A stretch of DNA of 64,000 bases from Salinibacter pepae (GTDB lineage Bacteria; Bacteroidota; Rhodothermia; Rhodothermales; Salinibacteraceae): positions 3,500,501-3,564,500 of the forward strand of contig NZ_CAMTTE010000001.1 of assembly GCF_947077775.1 (NCBI RefSeq), given 5' to 3'. Of the stretch, positions 29,404 to 38,292 are shown in pieces (within the stretch, counting starts at the first letter, position 1; every line of letters begins with the position of its first letter). Below the pieces are notes generated by a model. That model was not told the origin of the DNA and made no database searches. It was given only the letters and a program-made list of their open reading frames with translations. A program made the translations under genes and the position numbers.

Positions 29404-30597
29404 ATGGACCGTGCCGCACCGCCGTCGCTTGCCGCCCGCGCCGACGACCTGCAGCAGAGTGCCATTCGTTCCGTGACCCGTCGTGTGGAGGAGGTGGACG
29501 GCATCAACCTGGGCCAAGGCGTCTGCGACCTGCCGACGCCGGAACCAATCAAGGCCCGGGCGCACCAGGCCATCCGGGACGACGCGTCGATTTATTCCCA
29601 CTACGCCGGCATCGAGCCCCTCCGGCGCGCCATTCTCGAAAAGGAGCAGGCCCACAACGAGGTCCCCGCCACCTCCCCGGAGGACGTGGTGGTGGGTGTG
29701 GGGTCGACCGGCGTGTTTGTATCGGCGGCGTTCACGCTCCTGGAGGCCGGCGACGAGGTGGTGCTCTTCGAACCGTTTTACGGGTACCACCGCAATATTT
29801 TGGAGCTCACCGGGGCGACGATCCGGTACGTTCCGCTCGGCGGCCCCGAGGCGACCTTCGACCGGTCGGCGATGGAGGCGGTCCTCACCGACGACACCAA
29901 GGCCGTGGTGGTGAACACGCCGGCCAATCCCAGCGGCAAGGTGTGGACCCGCGAGGAGCTGTCCACCCTCGCCGGCCTGCTCCACGCCCACGACCTCGTG
30001 GCGATTACGGACGAGATCTACGAGTACATGCTCTACGACGGGGCGGAGCACGTCTCGCTCGCCAGCCTGCCGGGCGCCTACGAGCGCACGATCACCCTCT
30101 CGGGCTTCTCCAAGGCCTACAACGTGACGGGGTGGCGCCTGGGCTACGGCGTGGCCCCCGCGCCCATCGCCGAAAAGATCGGCCTGATGAACGACCTGCT
30201 CTACATCTGCGCCCCGCGCCCCCTCCAGCACGCGGCCCTGGCGGCCTTCGAGGACCTGGACAGCGACTACGTCGCGCAGCTGCAGGCGGACTACGCGGAG
30301 CGCCGCGAGCTCCTGTGTGAGACGCTGGAGGCCATCGGGTTCGACGTGCCGTGGCCGGACGGGGCCTACTACGTCCTCGCCCACTTTGGGGACCTCGCCG
30401 GCACGCAGGCGGGCTTTGCCGACGACGCGGCCGCCTGCGATACGCTCATCGAGGACGCCCACATCGGGAGTGTCACCGGGCGCTCGTTCTACCGGGACCC
30501 CGCGGACGGGCAGCATGAGCTTCGCCTCTGTTTCGCAAAGGAGATGCCCGTCCTGCGGCAGGCGTGCGACCAGCTCCGTGATGCCTTCGGGGGATGA
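29404..30597 (+). CDS. PLP-dependent class I/II aminotransferase
   Basis: 397 residues of fold-type I aspartate aminotransferase superfamily. INLGQGVCDLPTP, YSHYAGIEPLRRAI, VVVNTPANPSGKVW, ITDEIYEYMLYDG and SGFSKAYNVTGWRLGY occur in order; Lys237 in the last motif is the PLP-binding lysine. An arginine near the C-terminus (HELRLCFAK) would bind the substrate carboxylate. Closest remembered relatives are aspartate/kynurenine-type aminotransferases; substrate cannot be fixed from sequence. The ATG at 29404 is used because upstream in-frame residues are shadow sequence. It converges with the nucleotidyltransferase gene. Confidence 0.88.
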   Translation: MDRAAPPSLAARADDLQQSAIRSVTRRVEEVDGINLGQGVCDLPTPEPIKARAHQAIRDDASIYSHYAGIEPLRRAILEKEQAHNEVPATSPEDVVVGVGSTGVFVSAAFTLLEAGDEVVLFEPFYGYHRNILELTGATIRYVPLGGPEATFDRSAMEAVLTDDTKAVVVNTPANPSGKVWTREELSTLAGLLHAHDLVAITDEIYEYMLYDGAEHVSLASLPGAYERTITLSGFSKAYNVTGWRLGYGVAPAPIAEKIGLMNDLLYICAPRPLQHAALAAFEDLDSDYVAQLQADYAERRELLCETLEAIGFDVPWPDGAYYVLAHFGDLAGTQAGFADDAAACDTLIEDAHIGSVTGRSFYRDPADGQHELRLCFAKEMPVLRQACDQLRDAFGG

Positions 30598-30637
30598 CGC
30601 GCCGTGCGCCCGTCCGCCGTCCGTCACGTCGTCACAG

Positions 30638-31453
30638 TCACGCCCCAGTCCCGGCGAGAGCGTCCCGCACGGGGGCCGGGCCGAGCACGTGCCGCGGTCC
30701 CTCACGGAGGAGCCGGCGGGCGTGCTCCAGGTCGTCGGGCGTGTTGCAGTGGAGGCGCAGATGGGCGGTCTGTGGGAGGCGGTGGGCCCGCACGGAGTGG
30801 GTCCGGGCCAGCCGGTCGAGGAACGCGCCCAGCATGTCGGGCGGCCCGCCGCCGTTGAGGTAAGCGGAAACGGCCTCTAGCCCCCCGGCACTCAGCAGGA
30901 GCCAGGAGGGGCAGATGCGGGTGGAGGCGGTGCCGGTCGGGTCGTCGTGCACCGCGGTCACCGTGGGGCCGTCGAGCTGGAGGACGCTACTCTGGGCGCG
31001 GCGCGCAGGGGCGGGCTCGTGGAGCGCAAGGACATCGTTCGTGGTACCCTCGTAGGCATTCAAGATCGGGGCGAGCGGGAACCGGTACAGGCTGTCGCCC
31101 CCGCTCACGAGTGCGCCGTCAGGCGGAACGCCAACCTCATCCAGCAGGAACTTCAGGTCGCCAACACTCCCGAGCTGGTCGGCGGGGGCCTCCACGCCAT
31201 CGTCGTGGAGGTGCAGTTCAATCCCTTGGGTGCCCAGGTCCGCCCGGTGACTGGCCGCCCACTCCCGAAAAGCGGGGGCATCGTCATGGTTGACGGCAAC
31301 GTGGATCTCGGTAAGGGCCGACCAGGCGGTGAGCGCGCCCAGAAGGTAGTCCAGAAGGGGGCGGCCCGCCACCGTGACCAGTGACTTCGGGGTCTCGGCG
31401 GTGACGGGGCGCATCCGGGTGCCGAAGCCCGCGCACAGGAGAAAGGCATGCAT
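30638..31453 (-). CDS. Sugar-1-phosphate nucleotidyltransferase-like protein
   Basis: 271 residues. MHAFLLCAGFGTRMRPVT and TPKSLVTVAGRPLLDYLL are the NTP- and sugar-phosphate-binding motifs of GlmU/RmlA-like nucleotidyltransferases; a metal-binding Asp is in LVSGGDSLYRF. The enzyme would join a sugar or other phosphate to an NMP. No C-terminal acyltransferase domain is present. The ATG at 31453 is favoured because the motif starts there, but a GTG at 31498 overlaps the TGA of the upstream phosphatase gene (GTGA), which would give a 15-residue longer, translationally coupled product. Confidence 0.82.
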   Translation of the reverse strand: MHAFLLCAGFGTRMRPVTAETPKSLVTVAGRPLLDYLLGALTAWSALTEIHVAVNHDDAPAFREWAASHRADLGTQGIELHLHDDGVEAPADQLGSVGDLKFLLDEVGVPPDGALVSGGDSLYRFPLAPILNAYEGTTNDVLALHEPAPARRAQSSVLQLDGPTVTAVHDDPTGTASTRICPSWLLLSAGGLEAVSAYLNGGGPPDMLGAFLDRLARTHSVRAHRLPQTAHLRLHCNTPDDLEHARRLLREGPRHVLGPAPVRDALAGTGA

Positions 31454-31494
31454 TGGGGAAGCGGATGGTGCGTCCGGGAGAGAAGGGGATTGGC

Positions 31495-32496
31495 TCACGC
31501 CTGGGCGGCAGCCAGGGCCTCGATGACCTCGTCGTGGACGGGCCCGTTGGTGGCGACGACGCCCGTGTTGGCCTCCAGCAGGCGGCCGTGGGTGAAGTCG
31601 AGAGGTGTGCCGTGCATGTCCGTCACGGTACCCCCGGCAGCCTCCACTGCGAGTGCCCCGGCCGCGTGGTCCCAGATGCGCTCGGTGTAGTCGGGGCTGT
31701 CCGGCCGCGGGAGGCGCAGGTAGATCTCCGCCTCGCCCCGCGCCACGATGGCGTACTTCGCCTGGCTGTCGATCCGGATGGAGTCGGCCGTGATGCCGAG
31801 GCGCTCCCCGGCCTGCGCGGCGAGGTCGTGGGAGCTGTGCGACGAAACGAACGATTCACAGAACCGGCTCTCCGACGGGTCGGTCGTGCCGCTGGTCTGG
31901 ATTGGGGTGGGCACCGCGTCGGTGGCCGGCGTGAGCGGCTGTTGTACGGTCCCCTCGCCCCGAACGGCCAGGAACGCCTGGCCCCGTGATGTGGGCGGAT
32001 CGGCGTCGAGCGAATTCGGAAGGTGGGGGCAGCACAGGGCTGCCACCTGGGGGCGGCCGTCCACGATCAGGGCGAGCGCGATCGCGTACTGGTCGCCCCG
32101 CACGAAGCCCTTGGTTCCGTCAATCGGATCGAGCGTCCAGAAGCGCTCGCTGTAGCCCTCGTCGGTGCCGTGGTCAATCCAGTCGAACACCAGGCCCGGA
32201 TTGACGTCCGGGTGGTGGGCGCGCACCTCTTCCAGGAGGTGGGCCCGTACATCGGCGTTCGCGTCGGCCCGCAGGGCCGAGCTGTCTTCCTCGCCGATGA
32301 CGGGGTCGTCCGGAAAGGCGTCCCGAAGCGCCTTGCAAATGACGGCCTGGCTGCCGAAGTCGGCCACGGTGACGGGCGTGCGGTCGTCCTTTTCCATCAC
32401 GTCCCCGTCGAGGTCGGCCCGGACGGACTGGCACAATTCGGCGGCGGTCTGAACGGCACGGAAGGCGACGGTGCGTTCGCGGTCGTAGGCGGGCAT
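31495..32496 (-). CDS. 3'(2'),5'-bisphosphate nucleotidase-like (inositol monophosphatase superfamily)
   Basis: 333 residues. The lithium-sensitive phosphatase motifs are present: VIGEED, WTLDPIDGTKGFVRGDQYAIALAL and WDHAAGALAVEAAGGTVTD. The spacing and FVRGDQYA sequence match Hal2/CysQ enzymes that dephosphorylate 3'-phosphoadenosine 5'-phosphate, a salt-sensitive step of sulfate assimilation, more than inositol monophosphatase. An extra segment lies between the VRGEGTVQQ and KYAIVARGEAEIYLR regions. ATG 32496 is used; a TTG lies two codons upstream. Directly coupled to the nucleotidyltransferase gene downstream. Confidence 0.85.
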   Translation of the reverse strand: MPAYDRERTVAFRAVQTAAELCQSVRADLDGDVMEKDDRTPVTVADFGSQAVICKALRDAFPDDPVIGEEDSSALRADANADVRAHLLEEVRAHHPDVNPGLVFDWIDHGTDEGYSERFWTLDPIDGTKGFVRGDQYAIALALIVDGRPQVAALCCPHLPNSLDADPPTSRGQAFLAVRGEGTVQQPLTPATDAVPTPIQTSGTTDPSESRFCESFVSSHSSHDLAAQAGERLGITADSIRIDSQAKYAIVARGEAEIYLRLPRPDSPDYTERIWDHAAGALAVEAAGGTVTDMHGTPLDFTHGRLLEANTGVVATNGPVHDEVIEALAAAQA

Positions 32497-32538
32497 ACGC
32501 AAAGAAAACAGGAAGTGTGGAGGAGCGAGAGGCGAGTC

Positions 32539-33012
32539 CTACGGGCCGTCCGCCCTGCTCAGGAGAACGTCGTAGGGGGGAAGGTCGTCGAGAAAGGCAT
32601 AGCTCTGGTCATCAAAGTCGATGGCACAGGCGTAGTGCGTCTGGCCGTTGGTCACCACGAGGTACGGGGCCTGCAGGACGATGTTGTAGCGGGCCCCCTG
32701 GTCGAAGGCGTCCTGGGCGATCGAGACGCGCGGGGCCTTGCACTCGACCAGAAGAAGCGGATCGCCCTGCCGGTCGTGCACAATGACGTCGGCGCGGCGC
32801 GGCTGGCCCTGGACCCGGAATGCGGCTTCAATGGCAACCAGGCCCGCCGGCACATCGAGCTCCTGGATCAGATACTGCACGAAATGCTGACGCACCCACT
32901 CCTCGGGCGTCAGGCGGACGTACCGGTCCCGGAGCGGGTCGTAGATGGCCCGAGCGTCCCCACGGGCCTGCGTCCGAAACTCGTACGTGGGCAGATTCAG
33001 CGCGTCCACCAC
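32539..33012 (-). CDS. Orphan HsdR N-terminal-domain protein
   Basis: 157 residues consisting of the type I restriction R-subunit N-terminal nuclease fold alone. RLTPEEWVRQHFVQYLI, RADVIVHDRQGDPLLLVECKAP and AFDQGARYNIVLQAPYLVVTNG give the PD-(D/E)xK pattern: Asp in RADVIV and ExK in VECK. No helicase, methylase or specificity subunit is encoded nearby. Small proteins of this kind are common in Bacteroidota genomes; their role is not established. Located 42 bases upstream of the phosphatase gene on the same strand. Confidence 0.8.
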   Translation of the reverse strand: MVDALNLPTYEFRTQARGDARAIYDPLRDRYVRLTPEEWVRQHFVQYLIQELDVPAGLVAIEAAFRVQGQPRRADVIVHDRQGDPLLLVECKAPRVSIAQDAFDQGARYNIVLQAPYLVVTNGQTHYACAIDFDDQSYAFLDDLPPYDVLLSRADGP

Positions 33013-33056
33013 CCTGTTGATCGGTGCGAGAGAGCGACTGGACGGGTCCGTATCGG

Positions 33057-34226
33057 CTACGAGACGGGAGACCCGGGGCTGTCGCCGTATCCCGTCATCT
33101 CCACGTACCCGCGGCCGGTCGCGGAGCCCTTCACCCGAACGAAGCCTTCCCAGTAGCGGACGGACACGTTGAGCTCCTGGTCCGGAAACAGGGGCGTAAT
33201 CCGCAGGTCGATGTCTTCGTCGGGCACGCGCAGGGTCCAGTCCACGGGGTAGGTGTGCGTGCCGTCCGGGCTCGTCCAGGTCTCAAGGACCTCCACAGAG
33301 ACGTCCGAGCGGTCTAGCGTCTGGGTTGCGCCGTCCGGGCCCACGATCACCCCTTCGCTAAAGCGGCTCGGGGTGCCGTCCGTCCGGCGGAGTTGATAGT
33401 ACATGAGGTCGCGCCCGTCGTCGAGCTGGAGCGAGAACCAGTCCCACCCCTCCTGGTCGGGGCCGAGGGCGGAGGTGCTCCACTCCCGGTCCATCCAGCT
33501 GTTGCCGGTCACCGACAGCGTGTCGCCCGACAGGACGAGCGTCCCCTCGGTGGCCAGGCGCGTGTAGGAGTAGTAGTACGACGCGTTGCCGCTCCCCGGC
33601 CCCTTCTGGCTCAGGCCCTGATCGCCCTGCAGCACGCGCGGCTTGGTGGGACGGAGGGCGAGGTCAATGCCGACGCCTTCCTGCTGGGCCCGCAGGCGGA
33701 GCGGGAACGCGGACGAGTCGGGCCCGGTCATCGACCAGTCGTCGAGCCACACGCGGAACGGGGACGAGTGCGCCCCTGCCAGCCCGGCGCCGCCCCGCTG
33801 AAACCGCTCAAAGGCGTGAAATTCCTCGGTCGCCCCGTCGGTGACGGCGAAGTGCGCCAGGTAGAGCTGGTTCGTGCGCCAGCCGGCCGTCGACGAGTCG
33901 GGCGCCTCGGCCGGCGGGGTGAGGCCGGTCCGGAAGATCGTCAGCTCGTAGCCGTAGGGCTGGGCGTCCGGGCCGCTCAGCGTGCCGGTTACGTACCACC
34001 ACTCCGTCTTGTAGCCGGGATGCGGGCCGTAGTCGTCCGGAAACGAGAACGCCCGGGGCGCCGTGGCCCGCCGGTAGCCGGTGGTGTCCCCGGCCATCGC
34101 CTCCGATACGGAGACCGACGTCTGCAGCTCGGCCTCGCCGGACGAGGCCGTGAGCCAGTAGGCCCCCAGGCCGAGACCGGCGACGGCGGCGGCGAGGACT
34201 GCAAGAATCGAGACCGAACGAGTCAT
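33057..34226 (-). CDS. AttH/CrtC-like lipocalin-fold protein, exported
   Basis: 389 residues. An N-terminal hydrophobic segment (SILAVLAAAVAGLGLGAYWL) is a signal peptide or anchor. The body has DDYGPHPGYKTEWWYVTGTL, LYLAHFAVTDG, SWMDREWSTSALGPDQEGWDW (split between two strands) and SLQLDDGRDLMYYQLRR, the hallmarks of the carotenoid 1,2-hydratase CrtC / AttH family with two lipocalin-like domains. AttH proteins accompany AttEFG ABC transporters of unknown cargo; CrtC hydrates carotenoids. Its context with an FtsX permease and LolD-like ATPase favours the AttH role. The cation antiporter gene lies between it and the permease. Confidence 0.8.
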   Translation of the reverse strand: MTRSVSILAVLAAAVAGLGLGAYWLTASSGEAELQTSVSVSEAMAGDTTGYRRATAPRAFSFPDDYGPHPGYKTEWWYVTGTLSGPDAQPYGYELTIFRTGLTPPAEAPDSSTAGWRTNQLYLAHFAVTDGATEEFHAFERFQRGGAGLAGAHSSPFRVWLDDWSMTGPDSSAFPLRLRAQQEGVGIDLALRPTKPRVLQGDQGLSQKGPGSGNASYYYSYTRLATEGTLVLSGDTLSVTGNSWMDREWSTSALGPDQEGWDWFSLQLDDGRDLMYYQLRRTDGTPSRFSEGVIVGPDGATQTLDRSDVSVEVLETWTSPDGTHTYPVDWTLRVPDEDIDLRITPLFPDQELNVSVRYWEGFVRVKGSATGRGYVEMTGYGDSPGSPVS

Positions 34227-34326
34227 GTTGAGCAGGAAGGGTCTGGTGTATCGGTGTACCTCAACGGTCCGCCCCGGCCCCCGTTCGCTGCTCGGCGAGA
34301 CCGTGGGGGGCTCCCGGCGCGGCCCG

Positions 34327-35544
34327 CTACGTGGTCGTTACGGGGGGCAGCAACAGCCGCAGGGCCAGCGGGACCGTCCCCATCGTCAGGATCACCACGG
34401 CCACGACGACCGCGAAGGCGTCCGGGGAAACGACCCCCAGGTCGAGCCCGCGCTGCATGACCAGAAGGGTGATTTCGGAGCGGGGAATAAGGGCCACGGC
34501 AAACGTCAGCGCACTGCCGGGCCGCAGTCGATTCATGACGGGCATGAACGAGCCCAGCCCCTTTCCCACCACCGCAGCCGCAAACAACAACAGAACTGCT
34601 CCTAGATTTCCGAACAGAAGAGACAGATCGAGCGCAAACCCAACGTGGAGGAAGAAAAACGGAATGAACAGGTCGGACAGCGAGTCGAACGAGGCGTCAA
34701 TCTTGACGGAGAGTGGATCCCGACTGAAGATGAGCCCGGCGAAAAAGGCCCCGATGGCGGCCGAGAACCCGAGCAGCGCCGCAAGGCCCGCCACCATGAG
34801 CCCGACGCCGAGGACGCTGATCATCAGGTCGGGCCGGGGCTGAAGATCGTGAAGCCAGTGCGTGAGCGGATGCTCCAGGTACTGCGCAAACAGGAGTCCG
34901 CCAAGCGCGAGCAGGGCCATTTTTCCGAGGACAAGCCCGAGCGTCAGGGCCATCGGACCGACAAGGTCGGCCGAAAGGCCGGCCTGCAGGTGTGGCACCA
35001 GCGCCGTGAGGAGGGCGAAAAGCACAACGCCCGAGAGATCGTCGAGCTCCGCCACGTCGAGCATAAGTGCGCCTTTGGCAGAGCCGAGCTGGTCCGTATG
35101 CCGCCAGATGCGTACCGACACCCCGATCCCCGTCGCGGTGAGGGCGACGGCGGCAAACAGGCTGGGAAGGAGCGCCCAGTCGAGCAGGAACAGGGCCACG
35201 CCAAGCACCGCCCCGAGGCTCAGGGTGATGTTCGCGATCCAGATCCGCGTCGCGCCCGAGAGCCGGCGGAGCAGGTTCTTCGGGGTGCATTCCAGTCCGA
35301 TGCGAAAGAGGAGGGCAACGATCCCGAGTTGGGCCAGGAAGGAGAGCACCTGAGGCCCGTCGACGAACCAAAAGAGGCCTGTCCCCTCGACCAGGCGAAG
35401 GGCCATTCCGATCAAGAGGTACCCGAGGAGGTCGGGAAGATTGAGGCGCTCGAGTGCGGCCTTTGCCAGACGTGAAAGAACGATCAGGATGCCAACCAGA
35501 AGGGCCCCACGCGCCGCAAGGTCTTCCATTTCGAATGCTGTCAT
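34327..35544 (-). CDS. CPA2-family cation:proton antiporter
   Basis: 405 residues with about 12 hydrophobic helices and no C-terminal RCK domain. LPDLLGYLLIGMALRL, FLAQLGIVALLFRIGLE, ALTATGIGVSVRIW, DVAELDDLSGVVLFALL and FFAGLIFSRDPLS follow the Na+/H+ antiporter fold; the paired acids of ELDDLSG are in the ion-binding position. KefB-like enzymes move K+ or Na+ against protons. Cation specificity is not visible. The ATG at 35544 is one codon after a TTG. In a salt-loving cell such transporters serve cation balance; its position inside the AttH/FtsX cluster on one strand suggests cotranscription. Confidence 0.88.
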   Translation of the reverse strand: MTAFEMEDLAARGALLVGILIVLSRLAKAALERLNLPDLLGYLLIGMALRLVEGTGLFWFVDGPQVLSFLAQLGIVALLFRIGLECTPKNLLRRLSGATRIWIANITLSLGAVLGVALFLLDWALLPSLFAAVALTATGIGVSVRIWRHTDQLGSAKGALMLDVAELDDLSGVVLFALLTALVPHLQAGLSADLVGPMALTLGLVLGKMALLALGGLLFAQYLEHPLTHWLHDLQPRPDLMISVLGVGLMVAGLAALLGFSAAIGAFFAGLIFSRDPLSVKIDASFDSLSDLFIPFFFLHVGFALDLSLLFGNLGAVLLLFAAAVVGKGLGSFMPVMNRLRPGSALTFAVALIPRSEITLLVMQRGLDLGVVSPDAFAVVVAVVILTMGTVPLALRLLLPPVTTT

Positions 35545-35654
35545 CAATAATCACGCTGTGGACCGCACACCAACGGTTCCTCGGCGCGAGTCGTTGGGTC
35601 GGCAGGCCCACAGGGCTGGGGGAGGACGAGGGCGATGTGGTGTGCCGTTCGTTC

Positions 35655-38198
35655 TCAATCTCCCTGTAGGGCCACCGCCGGGTTTGACCGCGCCATGCGC
35701 CACGTCGGGTAGAGGCCCGCCAGGAACGCGGCCACGACCGCCAGCACGAGCGACTGGACCAGGACGTCGGTCGGCACTGTGAGCTGGAGCGTCCACCCGA
35801 AGGAGCGCTTGTTGATGACGAAGACCAGCACGTAGGCCAGCACGTAGCCGAGCGGCAGCGACAGGAGGCCGGCGATGGCGCCCATCAGGCTCGATTGGAG
35901 CGTCAGGTAGCCGCCCACCTGGGGGGGCGTCATCCCGGTGGCCCGCAGCACGCCCATCTCCCGTCGCCGTTCCAGGGCCAGGGCCATGAGGGCCGTGAGC
36001 ACCCCGATGAACGCTACGGCAATGGCGAGCAGGCGCAGGACCGTCGTGATGGTAAATGTGCGGTCGAAGACGCGCATCGACGTCTCGCGCAGGGCCCGGT
36101 TTGACCGGATGAGCACGTCCTGGAGCCCCGCCACGGAGGCGCGCATGTCCGCAATGAGGGCGTCGACGGAGGTCGTGTCGGCGGCCGCAAACGCCAGGCC
36201 GGACACGCCGCGGTCCTCGTAAAACTGCTCGTAGGTCGACCGGCTCATGAGGGCCACCCCGAGGTCGGAGCCGTAGTCGTAGTAGACCCCTTCGACGGCA
36301 AATGGCTGCTGGCCCCGATCCGTCTGGAGGCGCAGCGTGTCGCCCACGCCCACGTCATAGCGGTAGCTGTAGGGCTCGGAGACGAGCACGGAGGGCCCCG
36401 ACCGAACCGCCTCCCACGCCGTCTCGGGAGTGCCGGCCTTAAGCTGGTAGATGTCGGCGGTCTCGGGGCCGGGCTCCACGGCCACGAGGTCCGTGCGCCC
36501 CACGTCGGCCCGTACGGTGACGCGACGGACCGAGTAGGCCCCTTCGACGCCCGCAACGTTCCGCAGGCGACGCGCGACGGTGGAGTCGATCGTGGCGGTG
36601 GAGCGGCGGAAGACGAGGCTCGGCGGCTGCACGTAGACGTCGGCCTGCAGCGACTGCTCCAGCCAGCTGGTGACGGTGCCGCGGAAGCTGTCGATCATCA
36701 CGCCCACGCCCACGGTCGACGCGATGGCGATCGTGAGGGCGGCGATCGCGACGCCGGCGCGGCTCAGGTTCGTGACGACGCCGCGGGCCGCCATGCGCCC
36801 GATGACGCCGGCCGCCCGCCCGAGCAGGGGGCGCGCCCCGTTCGACAGCCCCACCACGGCCCACGGAATCATGAAGGCCGCCCCGACGAGAAGACAGAAC
36901 AGCGCCCCGTACCCGGCCCAGATGCTCTGTTCGGTGACGAGGAGCAGGAGGCTGCCGGCCGCGGCGACGAGGAGGCCGAACCCGGCCCACCCGGGCGCCC
37001 GCCGGCGCAGGGTGCTCTCTCGGGTCGACCGGCGCAGCACGGTGCTCACCGAGGCGGCGGTGGCCTCCTGGGCCGGGGGCAGGGCTGCGGCCAGCGTGGT
37101 GCCGACCCCCAAGAGGGCGCCTTTCGTCAGCGTCCACGCCGGGACCGACAGCTCGCTCACCTCCACCACGAAATAGAGGTCGTTGATGGTCTGCGCCAGG
37201 AGCTGCACCAGGCCGGACGCCAGCACGATGCCGAGCAAAAGCCCAATCCCGCTGCCCACCAGGCCCAGCACGGCGGCCTCCCCCACCACGAGCCGAAAGA
37301 CCTCCCCGCGCGTCACGCCCAAGGCCCGCAGCCGGCCAATCAGGGCGCGGCGCTGGACGACCGAAAAGGTCATCGTGTTGTAGATGAGAAACGCGCCCAC
37401 GATGAGGGCCAGCAGGCTGAGCGCCGTCAGGTTGAGGTCGAACGCCTTCGTCATTTGGGCCACGGTCTCCGTCCGGGTGTCCGAGCGCCGCAGTTGGGCC
37501 CCGTCCGGAAGGGATTCGCGCACCCGACGGAGGTAGGCCTCCCGGGCCGACGCCGCCGAGGGGGTAAGCAGGTCGATCCGGCTCAGCTGGCCGGCCTGGT
37601 CGAAAAGCTGCTGGGCCGTCGATACGTCCACGACCAGCAGGTTGGCCACCGCCCGGCGCGTCCGTTCGTTCTGCGGCGAGATCAGCCCGCTGAGCACCAC
37701 CGGGTGGGTCGTGCCCTCGATCCCCACGCGCAGGGTGTCGCCGGAGGAGAGCCCAATCGCCTCGGCGGTGGGGGCACTCATGAGGGCTGCGTCGTCCGTC
37801 ATGAAGGTCCCGAGGTCCAGGTCGCTGCCGGCCCCGGTGCCCAGGTAGGGCCGGAAGGGCGCGTCGGCCAGGGGATCGATCCCCACCACCTGGAATGTGC
37901 GGTCCCCTCGTTCGAGGGAGCCGTAGCCCTCCACGATGGGGGCGGACGGGCGAATGCCGGCCGCCCGGAGGCGCCGGTACACGTCGTCGTCGAGCGCCCC
38001 GCCGGCCCCCACGACCTGGTGCGTCGCGGCGCCGGTGACGGTCTCGGCGGACAGCTCAAACGCCCGGCTCGCGCTCGTATTGGCGAGGTCGATCGCCACC
38101 ACCACGGCCACCCCGATCGCCACCCCCAGTACCGACAGGCCCATGAGCCACGGGTGGCGGGTCAGGTAGCGCCGGCTGGAGCGATGCAGAAGTGTCAT
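35655..38198 (-). CDS. Large two-domain FtsX-like ABC permease
   Basis: 847 residues. Layout: an N-terminal helix (LMGLSVLGVAIGVAVVVAI), a periplasmic MacB-like domain (about residues 45-245), three helices with LIVGAFLIYNTMTFSVVQRR, further helices to about residue 480, a second periplasmic domain, and a final FtsX module ending VLAVVAAFLAGLYPTWRMA and SNPAVALQGD. This is the two-FtsX arrangement seen when both permease halves of AttF/AttG or LolC/LolE-type systems are fused. It probably handles an envelope lipid or lipoprotein, not a small solute. The partner ATPase gene begins 95 bases upstream. Confidence 0.9.
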   Translation of the reverse strand: MTLLHRSSRRYLTRHPWLMGLSVLGVAIGVAVVVAIDLANTSASRAFELSAETVTGAATHQVVGAGGALDDDVYRRLRAAGIRPSAPIVEGYGSLERGDRTFQVVGIDPLADAPFRPYLGTGAGSDLDLGTFMTDDAALMSAPTAEAIGLSSGDTLRVGIEGTTHPVVLSGLISPQNERTRRAVANLLVVDVSTAQQLFDQAGQLSRIDLLTPSAASAREAYLRRVRESLPDGAQLRRSDTRTETVAQMTKAFDLNLTALSLLALIVGAFLIYNTMTFSVVQRRALIGRLRALGVTRGEVFRLVVGEAAVLGLVGSGIGLLLGIVLASGLVQLLAQTINDLYFVVEVSELSVPAWTLTKGALLGVGTTLAAALPPAQEATAASVSTVLRRSTRESTLRRRAPGWAGFGLLVAAAGSLLLLVTEQSIWAGYGALFCLLVGAAFMIPWAVVGLSNGARPLLGRAAGVIGRMAARGVVTNLSRAGVAIAALTIAIASTVGVGVMIDSFRGTVTSWLEQSLQADVYVQPPSLVFRRSTATIDSTVARRLRNVAGVEGAYSVRRVTVRADVGRTDLVAVEPGPETADIYQLKAGTPETAWEAVRSGPSVLVSEPYSYRYDVGVGDTLRLQTDRGQQPFAVEGVYYDYGSDLGVALMSRSTYEQFYEDRGVSGLAFAAADTTSVDALIADMRASVAGLQDVLIRSNRALRETSMRVFDRTFTITTVLRLLAIAVAFIGVLTALMALALERRREMGVLRATGMTPPQVGGYLTLQSSLMGAIAGLLSLPLGYVLAYVLVFVINKRSFGWTLQLTVPTDVLVQSLVLAVVAAFLAGLYPTWRMARSNPAVALQGD

Positions 38199-38292
38199 CG
38201 AGGAGCGAACGGGACGGGTGAGAGAGACAGGGACGAGCGCGGCGCCCTGGGCGGCGCCACGGCGCTTCGTTCACGAATCGCCTGTGTGTGGG

